Assembly: GCA_001566295.1 (NCBI GenBank)
Contig: KQ964245.1
Location: 439,524-503,523, forward strand
Length of the DNA stretch: 64,000 bases
Direction of reading: 5' to 3'
Source: Microdochium bolleyi
Lineage: Eukaryota > Ascomycota > Sordariomycetes > Xylariales > Microdochiaceae
The position numbers were made by a program, and so were the translations under genes. How positions within the stretch are numbered: position 1 is the stretch's first letter; each line of letters begins with the position of its first letter. Shown here one piece after another: positions 10,133 through 20,455 of the stretch. Below the pieces are notes generated by a model that worked only from the letters and a program-made list of their open reading frames with translations, had not been told where the DNA came from and made no database searches.

Positions 10133-11806
10133 ATGCCGTTCGATGACGACGACGATGGCGGCGCATCCGCAGCAGTAGCCGCCACAGCCCCAGGCGACGA
10201 GGACAGCCCCGCGGTCCCTGCGAACCTCTCCGCCGCCACCAACCCGGATGCCGGCGAGGACGATGAAGATGGCGACGACACACAAGCCGACTTCCTGAAG
10301 TTCGCGGCCTCCCTGCCCGGCGGCGGCGGCGGCCGATCAGGCGGCAAGAAGACAGCCACGGCGGGCAGCAAGAAGACGCTGCGGAGGGGCGAGAAGGACT
10401 TTGAGTCGCACGGCACAAAGGCACAGGTCAACGTCCTCGAGGACAGCCGCGAGGCGATGGGCCACGTGCTGGGGTACACGCGGGCGCACAAGGCGCCTGG
10501 GCACAAGGACTACCTGAGGGGGTGGTATTATCCGGAGTGGTGGGCGGAGGAAGAGGACGTGCAGCGGAGGATGGCTCAAAAACCCACCACAGCTTCCACA
10601 AGCGCCGACGACGAGGGCATCAACAAGGACGAGTGCGGCACTTCGAAGCAGGGCGGCGCGCCGCAGCCCGACACGTCGGGCATGTTCTCACGGGACCGCG
10701 TCGTCGTGCTCGAGTCCGACGGCGGGTCTACGCTCTTCCGCAGCACGGGTCGCGTGTTTAGAGGCTTGAACAAGGACACGCCTGCGCGCTCGCGGATGTG
10801 GCTGCTCCCCGAGGAGGCGCTGTACCTTGTGGAGCGCGGGGATCTGGACCTGTGGTGGCCGTACCGGCCGCTGCCGGAGATGTTCCCGCCGGAGTCGTCA
10901 GTGCCGCCGGCAGGTCCAGATGGCGAGCAGCAGCAGCCATCGATTCCCGATGTGCTGGGCGCGGGCACGGCGGATTACGATCTGGGCTTGCCGCTGAGCC
11001 TGCAGGCCGCGTACTCGCTGTTCATCGGCAGCGACGGGGAGCGCGGGAAGGTCAGTCTCGAAAAGTACCAGGTCTACACGAACCTCCGGAGGACAGGATA
11101 CACAGTACTGCGAGCAACATCGATACCGCTGCCACCCAAGCCGCCACCCGTGGCGCACGCGTCGATATGGCAGTGGCTCTTCAGCCTGGTGTCCGCCTCC
11201 AGCCAAAGGACACACCACCTGCCCGACGGCCCGCTCGTCAAGCCAGGGCTGTACCGGTCATACCGGCCGATATTCGAGCAGCAGGCCATCGTACAGCGGC
11301 ACAAACCGGTCTACGAGCCAGCAGACACCACGGGACCACCGCAGGACCCGTTCCGGATACACTACCACGTCTGGAAGGCCAGTGGGACGTTCACAAAGGC
11401 CCGCCCGCCACCGCCGGACTTCCAGATCGCCGTCGCCGACACGCGCACGTCGTCGGTGCCGACGCTGGAGGAGCTGACCGCGCTGCTTGAATCCACGCCG
11501 TGGGACCCGCCCGCGCCGCCGCCGCCGCCCAGGGATGGCGGAGCAGGTGGCGGTGGCATGAACGTCGGCTTCATGTACAAGCGGCTCAAGCACGGGTGGC
11601 GCAACGCCATCGTCGCGGTCGTGGACAGGGGGCTGATCAGCTACGTCCGGCTTACGGAGATGGCGTTCGGCGAGGAGCTCCTGTATGCATCGTTTGACGA
11701 CAAGAACAAGAAGGGCGGCGGGAAGAGGGGCGGTCGCGGAGGCGGTGGTGGGAGGGGAGGCAGGGGAGGGAGAGGTGCTGGGAGGGGTGGCAAGAGAGGC
11801 GGTTGA
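10133..11806 (+). CDS. sen54: tRNA-splicing endonuclease subunit Sen54
   Basis: This intronless gene encodes 557 residues. The N-terminal Sen54 domain lies at about 85-250: a KKTLRRGEKDFE lead, VNVLEDSREAMGHVLGYTR, then WYYPEWW and SRMWLLPEEALYLVERGDL. The short YQVYTNLRRTGYTVLRA motif at about 307-323 is the family's best-known C-terminal block. Sen54 is a structural subunit of the Sen2-Sen34-Sen15-Sen54 complex that cuts introns from pre-tRNAs; it carries no catalytic triad. The first 40 residues are acidic (MPFDDDDDGG). The last 35 or so are almost only Gly, Arg and Lys (RGG/GRGG repeats), which is not a feature I expect in Sen54 and may give extra RNA binding. An intron-containing tRNA-Leu lies 0.6 kb upstream on the other strand. 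Confidence 0.9.
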   Translation: MPFDDDDDGGASAAVAATAPGDEDSPAVPANLSAATNPDAGEDDEDGDDTQADFLKFAASLPGGGGGRSGGKKTATAGSKKTLRRGEKDFESHGTKAQVNVLEDSREAMGHVLGYTRAHKAPGHKDYLRGWYYPEWWAEEEDVQRRMAQKPTTASTSADDEGINKDECGTSKQGGAPQPDTSGMFSRDRVVVLESDGGSTLFRSTGRVFRGLNKDTPARSRMWLLPEEALYLVERGDLDLWWPYRPLPEMFPPESSVPPAGPDGEQQQPSIPDVLGAGTADYDLGLPLSLQAAYSLFIGSDGERGKVSLEKYQVYTNLRRTGYTVLRATSIPLPPKPPPVAHASIWQWLFSLVSASSQRTHHLPDGPLVKPGLYRSYRPIFEQQAIVQRHKPVYEPADTTGPPQDPFRIHYHVWKASGTFTKARPPPPDFQIAVADTRTSSVPTLEELTALLESTPWDPPAPPPPPRDGGAGGGGMNVGFMYKRLKHGWRNAIVAVVDRGLISYVRLTEMAFGEELLYASFDDKNKKGGGKRGGRGGGGGRGGRGGRGAGRGGKRGG

Positions 11807-14734
11807 TAACATGCTTCAGTCTGTGTCCTGGAGGGCCGTGACTTTGAAACAAGAGACATATTGGCAGTGACGTCTGCCTGTGTTGTTACTCAAATTGTGA
11901 TGCAAGCTACCTGCCGTGACTTCTGACAAAAGATGATTATGCAGGAGGCCCAGCCTGCCCCGACTTGGAAGGATGATAGCAAAGGCAGCAGCCGCCGTCC
12001 ACCAAAGTACGCCAAAGTTGGTTGTATTAACTAAACCTTCCCTCTGCTGCATCAAGAAGCATCGCGAACGTCGACAACCCGGACTTTCTGGCGAGCGTCG
12101 GCACCATCTCTGCTGCTGACACCTCGTTGTTATCCCAAGTCTAAAAGAGTTGGCAGCGTCCATAACGGATGCTTTGCAGTGATCGCATACGGGTCATTGA
12201 ACAGGCGCATTTCTCAAAGAACAAAAAGGCAATGATCGCCATGGATCTTTTGACTGGCTGGCTGGCTAGCTGGCCGGGATCCGCAAATAGAGACCCCTGC
12301 AAACACTTGGTTTCGAGCAAAAGGGCCTCGTGAACTCGGGAGTGCTAGAGACCATCATCATGTAACAAGATGGATCTCCATGTCTTGATTATGAATTGGG
12401 CAATTGGCCAGGTCGCGATCACTAGAGCAGACGCTGCGATACTTATATCTGCAGTGTGCACCATCGTTTCGGAGCTATAAAGCTGGCTCCGGGTATGTGG
12501 GCAGAGGGGGCCTTCTGCGGATTGTCGTTGGATGAATTATTCCCTTATCTTACCCATGTTTCGAAAATCATGCGCATTGTTGGAATTATCATCATGACAC
12601 AGTTGCACCAAAGTTAGTCTCTGCGCAGGCAGTCAAGTGAAGAGCTTTGTTGCGTCTTCTGAAGTGCCGAATCGCAGCACCGCAATTGAGTACCATTTGT
12701 GGGCGCGTTCATCCTGGTTCCTGCCGGATGCAGGTGTTGCTTTCTCTGGCAGAAACAGCATTGGGAGCCAATATTCGGAGTGGGGGCGGCGCAGGGTAAA
12801 TTGTGCGGCCGCTCCCTCATACGGTAGGTCTCTCTAAGCTTGTGCCATAATGATGCGATGATTGCTCAAGGGTGTTGTGGTGTGACCCAACAGCCACTTT
12901 TGTGGACTCGTGGTTGTTGGCGGGTGATGTGAGGCGAGAGACTTACCACAACACAGAGCGGCTGTGCTGCTCACGAGCGCGAGCCCTTTTGCTTCGATAC
13001 TAAGACTTAAGAAGCTGGGAAATATGGACATGGACAAGAAGGACAGCCTCCAAAGCGAGATGGATGTTCCTGGACGGGACAGGGAAAACTCTGCCCTCTC
13101 CCGTCGCATAATTAACGGCGGGCCATAACGAGCGCTCTGGGGGCGCCAGACATGGAGTTCCAATATTTGGCAGCCCCGCTCTTTTGAGTTGCCAGGATGT
13201 CAAGGTTGGCCCCATGCAATTCTCGCAACGCAACACAACGCAACACAACAGACTCACCGCAGATAGCGCGGCCGTGGGAGCGATGGCACCCTGCTTCGTA
13301 GAGAGGAGGCAGTGCCGCTGGAGAGATGGCCTCGGCCCCAGCGCAGGAGAAAAAAACCCGCGGTGATTCACGAAACAGCCCTGCAGAGGTCCCGATGGAA
13401 TGGGAAGTGCGAGGGCCGAATTGGCAAATTGGATGCATCCACTTTGCTGGAAAGGGTTTCCACTTGTCTTGCAGCCGCAGCCAATAAGCGGCAACCACTT
13501 GCTCTGGTGGAATTCCTTGGCTCACGCCTCGAGTCAAAAGGTTTCCTGCTCTACATCGTGAAGCGTGGGCGGCCTGGCGATCTGGTTCCTGCTCGATAAG
13601 TCCCCTGTTGTGCACGCTCTGTCAGGCAGCCGACACCAGCAACAACACCGCGCACAGACAGAGCAGAGTCATGCTTTTCCTGGGCAACGTGAAGTGCCGA
13701 GACGTCAAGACCCAACGTGTTTGCGACCTGCACAGTCTGGAGTGTGCCTGCCCAGATGCGTGTTGTCTCGACTGGTGCCTTCTCCACTCTGCGCAATCTT
13801 GAGGTGGCCACCAGAAACCAAGATTTCCCTCTGCACGTTCCGCCTCCGTCGCAGAGCTGTCATGTCTTGCCTCTTGATCTCGCCATTTATGCGCGCGCAC
13901 ACACTCTGGCCCACAACCTCATCAGGAACAACAAAACATCTGCCCATTTACCCGTCTGCCCATCTGCCAGCGCCTGCTTGCCTCGCGACTTGCACCAACG
14001 ACCAACTCCTACATACTCCGTGCCTCGGGACAGGATCGACCCTGGACGCCCGTCGCACATGGGCGCACCGTGTTGTCGTTTTTGTTTTTGATGCTGCTGC
14101 TGCTGTTGCTGCCCTCTGCGCCCACGTTGGGTGCTAACTATAGGTGCATGTGTTGTACCTGAAGGTACCCTACCTTTAGGTATCTTAAGTAAGGAAGGTA
14201 AGTAATTAGTGCGCGAGCTTGACTTGCTCCCTCGTGCGCCGGCCAGAGTTCCACAACGCACCTGACCTGACACACCGTGGCTCGACCCACTTGTGGCAGT
14301 TGAGCAAAGACAGTCGCGCAAGCCATCCATCCCAGTCCCGCCCTCCCTCGCCCAGAAACTATCTCTCGAAATTATTCATCCTCACGCCTCTCCAGAGCCA
14401 AAGTCTTTCATCGGCTCGGCTGCACAACTCGCTCGCGCAGCTCCCGGATCCCTCCCTGCCCCTTGCCCGCCAGTTTCCACCGTGCCTGCAACCCTGGCCA
14501 CTTTCCACTCGTCCAAGTTGCCCAGCTTTGCCTCTCCGGATCGAGCTGGTCACAGGACAACCACACCACCTCAGAGTCGCAACTCCAGCTCAACTCATCG
14601 AAACTCGGAGGCGCATCCGCAGTCTTCACTCGCTTCACGAGGCCTCACGCAGCTCAGGTCGTGTCATTGCTGAACCCTTTTGGACCGCGTCAACACTGCT
14701 CCTCGCACCGTAACTGCAACTCCCACCTGCCGAG
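11807..14734. other. 2.9 kb gene-free stretch upstream of the duplicated-domain gene
   Basis: Up to about 13.2 kb it is ordinary mixed-composition DNA. From 14.2 to 14.7 kb it becomes C-rich, like a leader. The paired palindromes at 14156-14182 are the only structured element noticed. Confidence 0.5.
14156..14182. promoter_or_regulatory. Pair of TACCTNNAGGTA palindromes
   Basis: Two 12-bp palindromes, TACCTGAAGGTA (14156-14167) and TACCTTTAGGTA (14171-14182), stand 15 bp apart centre to centre, followed by further AAGGTA/TTAAG half-sites to about 14202. They lie about 550 bp upstream of the start codon at 14735, in otherwise C-rich leader DNA. The identical half-sites with differing central bases look like a dimeric regulator site. 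No protein is assigned. Confidence 0.35.
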
Positions 14735-17700
14735 ATGGATGACCAAGACGCGACAAGGCCTGTGGCAACGCCAGAACCAGACAGCAAGCCTGTCGACCCT
14801 GCCGCCGCCGTCACAGAGAGGTAAGCTGTTCTCTTGTCTCGTCTTTTTGTGTTCGCCTCGTACTTCAGCACTGTCTTTCTCTCGCACGCGCGCACGCGCG
14901 CTCCCCACAATGCCTTCTCTGCCCGGCACAATGCATATGCAGTTGCAAGCGTCTCGTGGAGTCGAGTTGTCGCCTCTGCAAGCTCGCTTCTTTGCCTCTG
15001 CGATGCACAGCGACCCTGGTGAACCGCAATTCATTCCAGGCCCAGAGCTCTTCATGGTCGCGCCTCTCCAATGGCGGCAGCCAAGACGAAGCTGGAAACT
15101 CCGGAGCCGGCAACAATACCTCGATTGAGCCGTGTTGCCATCGCCTGATCAGTGTTGTGCGCCCACGCTGTCACAACCGTCTGCCTCTGGTGTTCGCCCA
15201 GAAGAGCAAACCTGCAAGTCCTTGTGTTGCTGGACACTTGTCGCGCGCCCCGACGCCTCCCCGTTCCTTCCTCTCTCCAACCCTGGGATTACATCCACCT
15301 CGCCCCCAAGGCACCGGCGGTCAACTCTCCTTACACAACATTGTCAACTCATTTGGGGTCCTTCGTCAAGCAAGTTGCTACAACACGGCGAGTTGACTAC
15401 GATCAGTCTGTCATCAACTCCTGTGTCATAGCTCAAGCACTGCACAACGTCCTCGTCTTCATTACGTCGTCGCCAGCTCTGGAGCAACTCCTTCCTCAAC
15501 ATGTCTCGCCCCAGTTACACCATGCGACTCCGGTAAGATGGTTGTCGTCGTGATGACTGGCACCTCACCTTGACCCCACCTCCGCCTCCGCCTCCTACTA
15601 CCTGGATTCCTCATTGCTTTGGTCACTGGCGTCCATGAGGCAAGCTAGTAGCCAATCTTCCATATTTTAGGCATGTCTTGCTCCGGAACGTCATTTATGT
15701 TCACGCGAGTGCGGCACGCATCCATGAGTCAAGTCCAGGACTCAACCGGCACATGATACGTTTCTGCCTCTCAAGGTAGCTTCGTTGCTCTGGCGTGATC
15801 CTGCCATTGTCTGCGTCGACACGTGACGCGATCATTCTTGTTGCTTTCTCGCATTCAAACACCTCTTCCGCTACCACTTTTGCATGCTTCCAACACTGAC
15901 ATTTTTCGGAACAGCCCCAAACTTACAAACGGCGCATCATCAGAAGCTCTACAGCCAAAAGAAGAAACAGTAGCAGAGGCCACGGCTCCACAGGAAGCCT
16001 CCACGGAGGTTGGTCGTGACGCAACTGAAGCCAGTTTTGCGCGGGACTCAAGTTCTGCATCGATCTCTAGTGTAGACCCAGACATGCTCGGCGAGATTGT
16101 CGTGGGCACACGTCACAACGGAGACAGGCTGTCGTCTCATCGTGCCACACCAGAGCACGACGACGAGCAGATGACGGACGCCAGCCCGGATCAGGCGATG
16201 CACGACACGGCAGCAACACACTACCCCAAGCGCAAGCGTTCGTCTGTTTATGCCGACCTCAGTGAGGACAAGATGGACACGGACCCAACGAAGCAGGACG
16301 ATTCGGTCCCTGTAATAGCAAAGCCACCCCGTCATCCTTTGCCGAAGCGGCAAGCCAATGCTGTTGGCAGCAAGGGCGTCACCGTCGGCCACTGGCGTGA
16401 CTCAACTGTTCCCAACGACGAGGGCAAGCACGCCGTGGTGGGATTCATGGACGTCCGTGACCGGCTCAGGACCCGCGTACACATGTTGACTGTCTCTGGA
16501 GCCTCGATCAACGCTCGCCTCTTCCCGATTCCCCCGGGCCCAGGAGGCAGCTGGGTGACTTTCGAAAGGATCGTCTTCTCGGAACATCTCGTTGGCCAAG
16601 ACCACAATGTGGTCAAGGAGTACGTCAAGGTACGAGAGAAGTGTCCACCCGGAAAGGCAGGCGACTTGGAGGCGGTAGAGCTGGCCCAGCTCTATCTCGA
16701 GCAGAATCCGCCACCGGAGACTGCCCAGCCACTGCAAATCGCATGGGGCAAGGACCTCCCGGAGCACGCTCAGAGCACGCGTGACCCCCAGTTCAAGCGA
16801 CGACGCACCGGCGAGGGTTTCACCACCATCAATGCAGGTGCCAGTCCCGCGCCGTCCACACCACAGCAGCCAACCCTGCAACTAGCCCAACAGTCACAGC
16901 CGCTGTCGTCTGCACCTACACCTCAGCCGCAGGCACAATATCAGCCACCACAGCATGCCTCTCAGCCAGTCCACCAGCACGCGCAGATGCCGACGCCCCC
17001 TCAGCGCCTGCCACATGTACCAGGCCTCGAATCCATACCAGGCACGAGACCAACCCGTATCCTGGTTGGCTGCTGGGCCAAATCGGATGCCCCCGACGAC
17101 AAGGACAAGCATGCAGTCTACGGCATCCTCGGAGCCAACGACATGTTCCGTGTCAAGCTCGTGCGCGAGACCATGGACGGGCGTTTTGTGGAGGGCAACT
17201 TTCCTCAAGGCGCGGGTGCTCTGTGGATCGCATATGAAGAGGTCACATTCCTGCCTCACCTTCAGGGCCTGACACGTCCCGAAACGAAAGAGTACGTCCG
17301 AGTTCGCCAGGCACAGCTTGATGCCGGTGAGACAGATGCCGAGAAGGTCTCGAATGAGACCAAGGCGGTCTTTGAAGCCCAAGCTCGTGTCGCTGCGAAC
17401 CCCAAGCCGGGCCCAACGCAGCTCCTCGTGCCGCGGCATGCCCTGGATCCTTCTGATCAGCACATGCTAGATGCAGGAGAATTGCCGCCACCCCCACCTG
17501 TTAAGCTTGATGGACGGAGTGCGGAGGCTCGTCAGCTCAAGCGGGAACGGGCTCTGGCCGAGCAGGCGGCCCAGCAGGCGGCACAGCAGGCAGCGCAACA
17601 GGCACAACAACCACGGTACTCTCTGCCCGAAGCCGAGATCCGCGACATGGCTCGGGGCGGCCAGGAGCACTTTGAGCGTCAGCGTGGGATTGTCGATAGA

Positions 17701-18030
17701 GCGATGAGTCGCATGGAGAGCAACCAGGAACGGGACGACCGCTACGCCGCTAGCCGCGCAGCCATCTCGACACCACCCCTCCAGAACCCCGAGGCCCGCC
17801 GAGACTTCCAGGACAACATCCAGCGGATGCAGAAGGTCTGGGTGGCCCAAGAGAACGGCCGTGTGAAGGTTCCCCAGGAGGACGACTCCAAGACCCACGG
17901 CGGTGTTAAGTACGAGCGCCGCGCCAACGGCCCTTTCGCTGGCAAGCTCGTCAGCCAGGGTACCATCATCAGCATTGACGGCGAGGACTATGTCGAGTAC
18001 CGCGTACTCACGAAGCCGACTTTCTTCTAG
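14735..18030 (+). CDS. Unrecognised nuclear-type protein with a duplicated ~90-residue domain
   Basis: Two exons, 14735-14820 and 15915-18030, encode 733 residues; the joint TES|PKLTNG keeps phase across a 1,094-nt intron, very long for this window. The N-terminus is acidic and Ser/Thr-rich with a basic YPKRKRSS patch. Two related domains follow: A at about 184-275 (GHWRDS...GKHAVVGFMDVRDRLRTRV...WVTFERIVFSEHL...KEYVKVR) and B at about 408-505 (GCWAKSD...KHAVYGILGANDMFRVKL...WIAYEEVTFLPHL...KEYVRVR), joined by a Gln/Pro-rich linker. An AQQ-repeat helix lies near 575-590, then a conserved-looking C-terminus (DGEDYVEYRVLTKPTFF). I recognise no catalytic motif and cannot name a family. A regulatory or scaffold role in the nucleus is only a guess from composition. 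Confidence 0.8.
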
Positions 18031-19634
18031 ACTGCGCGTTGTGCCGCAAGTGCTTGCTGGCACTATTTGCGTTGTCTTCTAGCTTTGGGAGGATGCGTTC
18101 ACTTTCTTTGCGTCTGGGTTTTTGAGAAGGGATACGCGCTTATACCCTTTCCTTTTGTTTCGATGTTTTTCACAACCGTGGCGATGTACGACCACCGAGA
18201 CTGCTTCGTGTCGGAACTGGTTCGGGTCATGAGCCACACACTGGACTACGGACTTGTGCTGAGTGCACTCCAGCGAGAGCTACCCACAGGGACGGAGCTG
18301 GATCGAAGCTCACGTAAGAGTTGCCGATCACCTAATATCGCCTGAGGGTTCCAGGGCAGGCACTGTATGGGAACCAGACAGCTCAGAATGTTTAATGTTG
18401 GAGATGAGGCGTGTGACGACACTTGCGACGACTTTCTGCGATGGGGGTCTTCGTCATTTGCGGCCTGCTTGATATTCATAGGGGCCGATGTGCACGATTG
18501 CACGGTTCTGCCAGGCCTTGTCAAAATGATAACGACGACTCGGGTGGACGTGGTGATACATAGCTCTCCGCTGTTAGCCTTGTAATGTTTTGCAAAGAAA
18601 ACTCAATACACGCGGTTGATCAAGACGCTCTGGGCCCGGTTTCGCCAGCGATCTCGCTGCGGGTCGTATGCCAATGGGTCGACGCTGGAAGTCGTTCCTG
18701 TGATTGAAGTGTCGCATTTCAAACCTGTGTCTTGTAGTGGTGTTTCGCTGCCCGAGTTACCGGTCTTGTTGCAGAATCCTGGGTTCTGCAATACATTAAT
18801 TGTGTTTGGGTTTTGCCGTATAATTGTTTTCAAGCAGAGGCCAACCACTTTGTTTTTGAAGCAATTAAGAAATTGAATAAATCAGGGTGAAGAACAAACA
18901 GTCGAAAAACAGCCAAACTTCAACAGCTTCTATAAGGAGTCAACCATCTGACAACTATTTTCTTTTACTGAATAATTACATCTGGTTCAAAAATAGATGG
19001 CGACTCGTGGAATATTGGGAGGGTTGCAAGCCTCTGAGACCGATGGCAGGTTATCACGGCAGATTTCCAAGGATCAGGAGAACCGAGCTCACACGGCGAA
19101 ACATTCATCTGATATTCCGTGGTTATCCGACTTACTAAACGATGCCATAATCAAATACGAACAGACAGATCTCTTGGCCCATCTTTGAGGCCTTGTGGGC
19201 GTGACCATTACCTGAAGGGGGTCACGTGCTTTGGCGTCGTGCGAAAAGTGGAGCCTAACCCGAAATCGAGGGTCTCGACGCGGTTGGCGCGCGCCCTTTG
19301 GATGTCATTGCCCGCCCTGGAAGACATCGTACACACCTCCATCGTCACTGACCCCGCAATCATCGCTGGAAAGCAACTATTCATCTCATTTCACATAAAG
19401 TCCACAAGGTTTCAGTTGGCGTATGCTTTGTATGAGTCATACCGTTATTTTTTGGTCTAACCTCATCTCCTGAGCGAGCACTTATAACAGCCCCTCTGCC
19501 TATGGTCCACCGGCTCGGCATATTGGTCATTGTCACGATTCAGATCGTCCGAAGGCGTATAGTTCGAGGCAACCACCGGTGAATTAAGCTGGACAGTAGT
19601 CAATCAAGGGCTGTCCGACTGGAACAATTACACC
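18031..19634. other. Gene-free stretch with an AT-rich core
   Basis: It holds the 3' flank of the duplicated-domain gene and the MGMT upstream region. About 18.78-19.0 kb is notably AT-rich. A perfect 8-bp inverted repeat, TTGCAGAA/TTCTGCAA with a 7-base loop, lies at 18769-18791. No transposon coding sequence is seen. Confidence 0.5.
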
Positions 19635-20171
19635 ATGGCGGTGACAACAACCACGACCACAGTCAAGGCCATTGCCGCGAAGCCTCGCACAAAGCCGCGA
19701 TCCACGCCGTCGGCATCATCAGCAAAGCCAATAACGGTACATCAGACGAAACTCACCACAACAGCCGCACCGTCCAAGACAAAGCCGCCAACAACAACAT
19801 CACAAGTCGACATGTCCGCCCCGCTCGCCCAGATCGCCGCCTCATCCCGGACCCCCTACGAGAAGCGCGTCTGGAACTTGCTCTGCCAGATCCCCGCCGG
19901 CCGCGTCTCCACGTACGCCCTGCTCGCCGCGCACCTCTCCAGCTCGCCCCGCGCCGTGGGCAACGCGCTGCGGCGCAACCCGTTCGCGCCGCAGGTCCCG
20001 TGCCACCGGGTCGTCGCGACGGGCGGCCTGCTGGGCGGGTTCAAGGGCAAGTGGCCCAAGGATGGGGAAGGGATCACCATTGATGAGAAGAAGAAGCTGC
20101 TGAGGGGCGAAGGGGTGAGGATCGATGATAAGGGTAGGGTAGCGGGGACACCGTGGAGTGGGTTTGTGTGA
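19635..20171 (+). CDS. mgt1: Methylated-DNA-protein-cysteine methyltransferase (MGMT)
   Basis: This intronless gene encodes 178 residues. The alkyltransferase DNA-binding domain spans about 72-165: TPYEKRVWNLLCQIPAGRVSTYALLA, the recognition helix RAVGNALRRNP with its Arg finger, and the active-site PCHRVV with acceptor Cys at 123. The enzyme moves the alkyl group from O6-alkylguanine to its own cysteine, once. The whole N-terminal subdomain of long MGMTs is absent, as in short fungal forms. Residues 1-59 are Thr/Lys/Pro-rich and unstructured in appearance; Met60 (19812) is directly before the core and could be an alternative start, leaving 119 residues. The gene is convergent with the Hub1 fusion gene. 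Confidence 0.9.
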   Translation: MAVTTTTTTVKAIAAKPRTKPRSTPSASSAKPITVHQTKLTTTAAPSKTKPPTTTSQVDMSAPLAQIAASSRTPYEKRVWNLLCQIPAGRVSTYALLAAHLSSSPRAVGNALRRNPFAPQVPCHRVVATGGLLGGFKGKWPKDGEGITIDEKKKLLRGEGVRIDDKGRVAGTPWSGFV

Positions 20172-20455
20172 GATGTAATTCATATGTGTGATTCACGCGG
20201 ATGTTTACGAAGCCAATCCACTAAAGATACCCAAAGTTTGGGGTGGCTGTGAAGACTGTGAATGTCTGCCATGTAGTGTGCCGTGAGGTCAAGTCGTATG
20301 ATATGGCTTGCTATGTGCGCTGTACATGAGCCATGCTTCCAAGTATGAGTCCTCCTATGTTGGGCAGCAGCCGAGCCTCAATCTATGATCTGCTGCAGAC
20401 TTGGTCGGGCAGAGCTCGTCCGACAAGGGCACCCCAGGTGTATCACCTCGCCATT

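Noticed and set aside
18780..19000. RIP-mutated transposon relic in AT-rich DNA
   Set aside because: The stretch is short, no transposase-like frame or terminal repeat was seen, and AT content alone is weak evidence.
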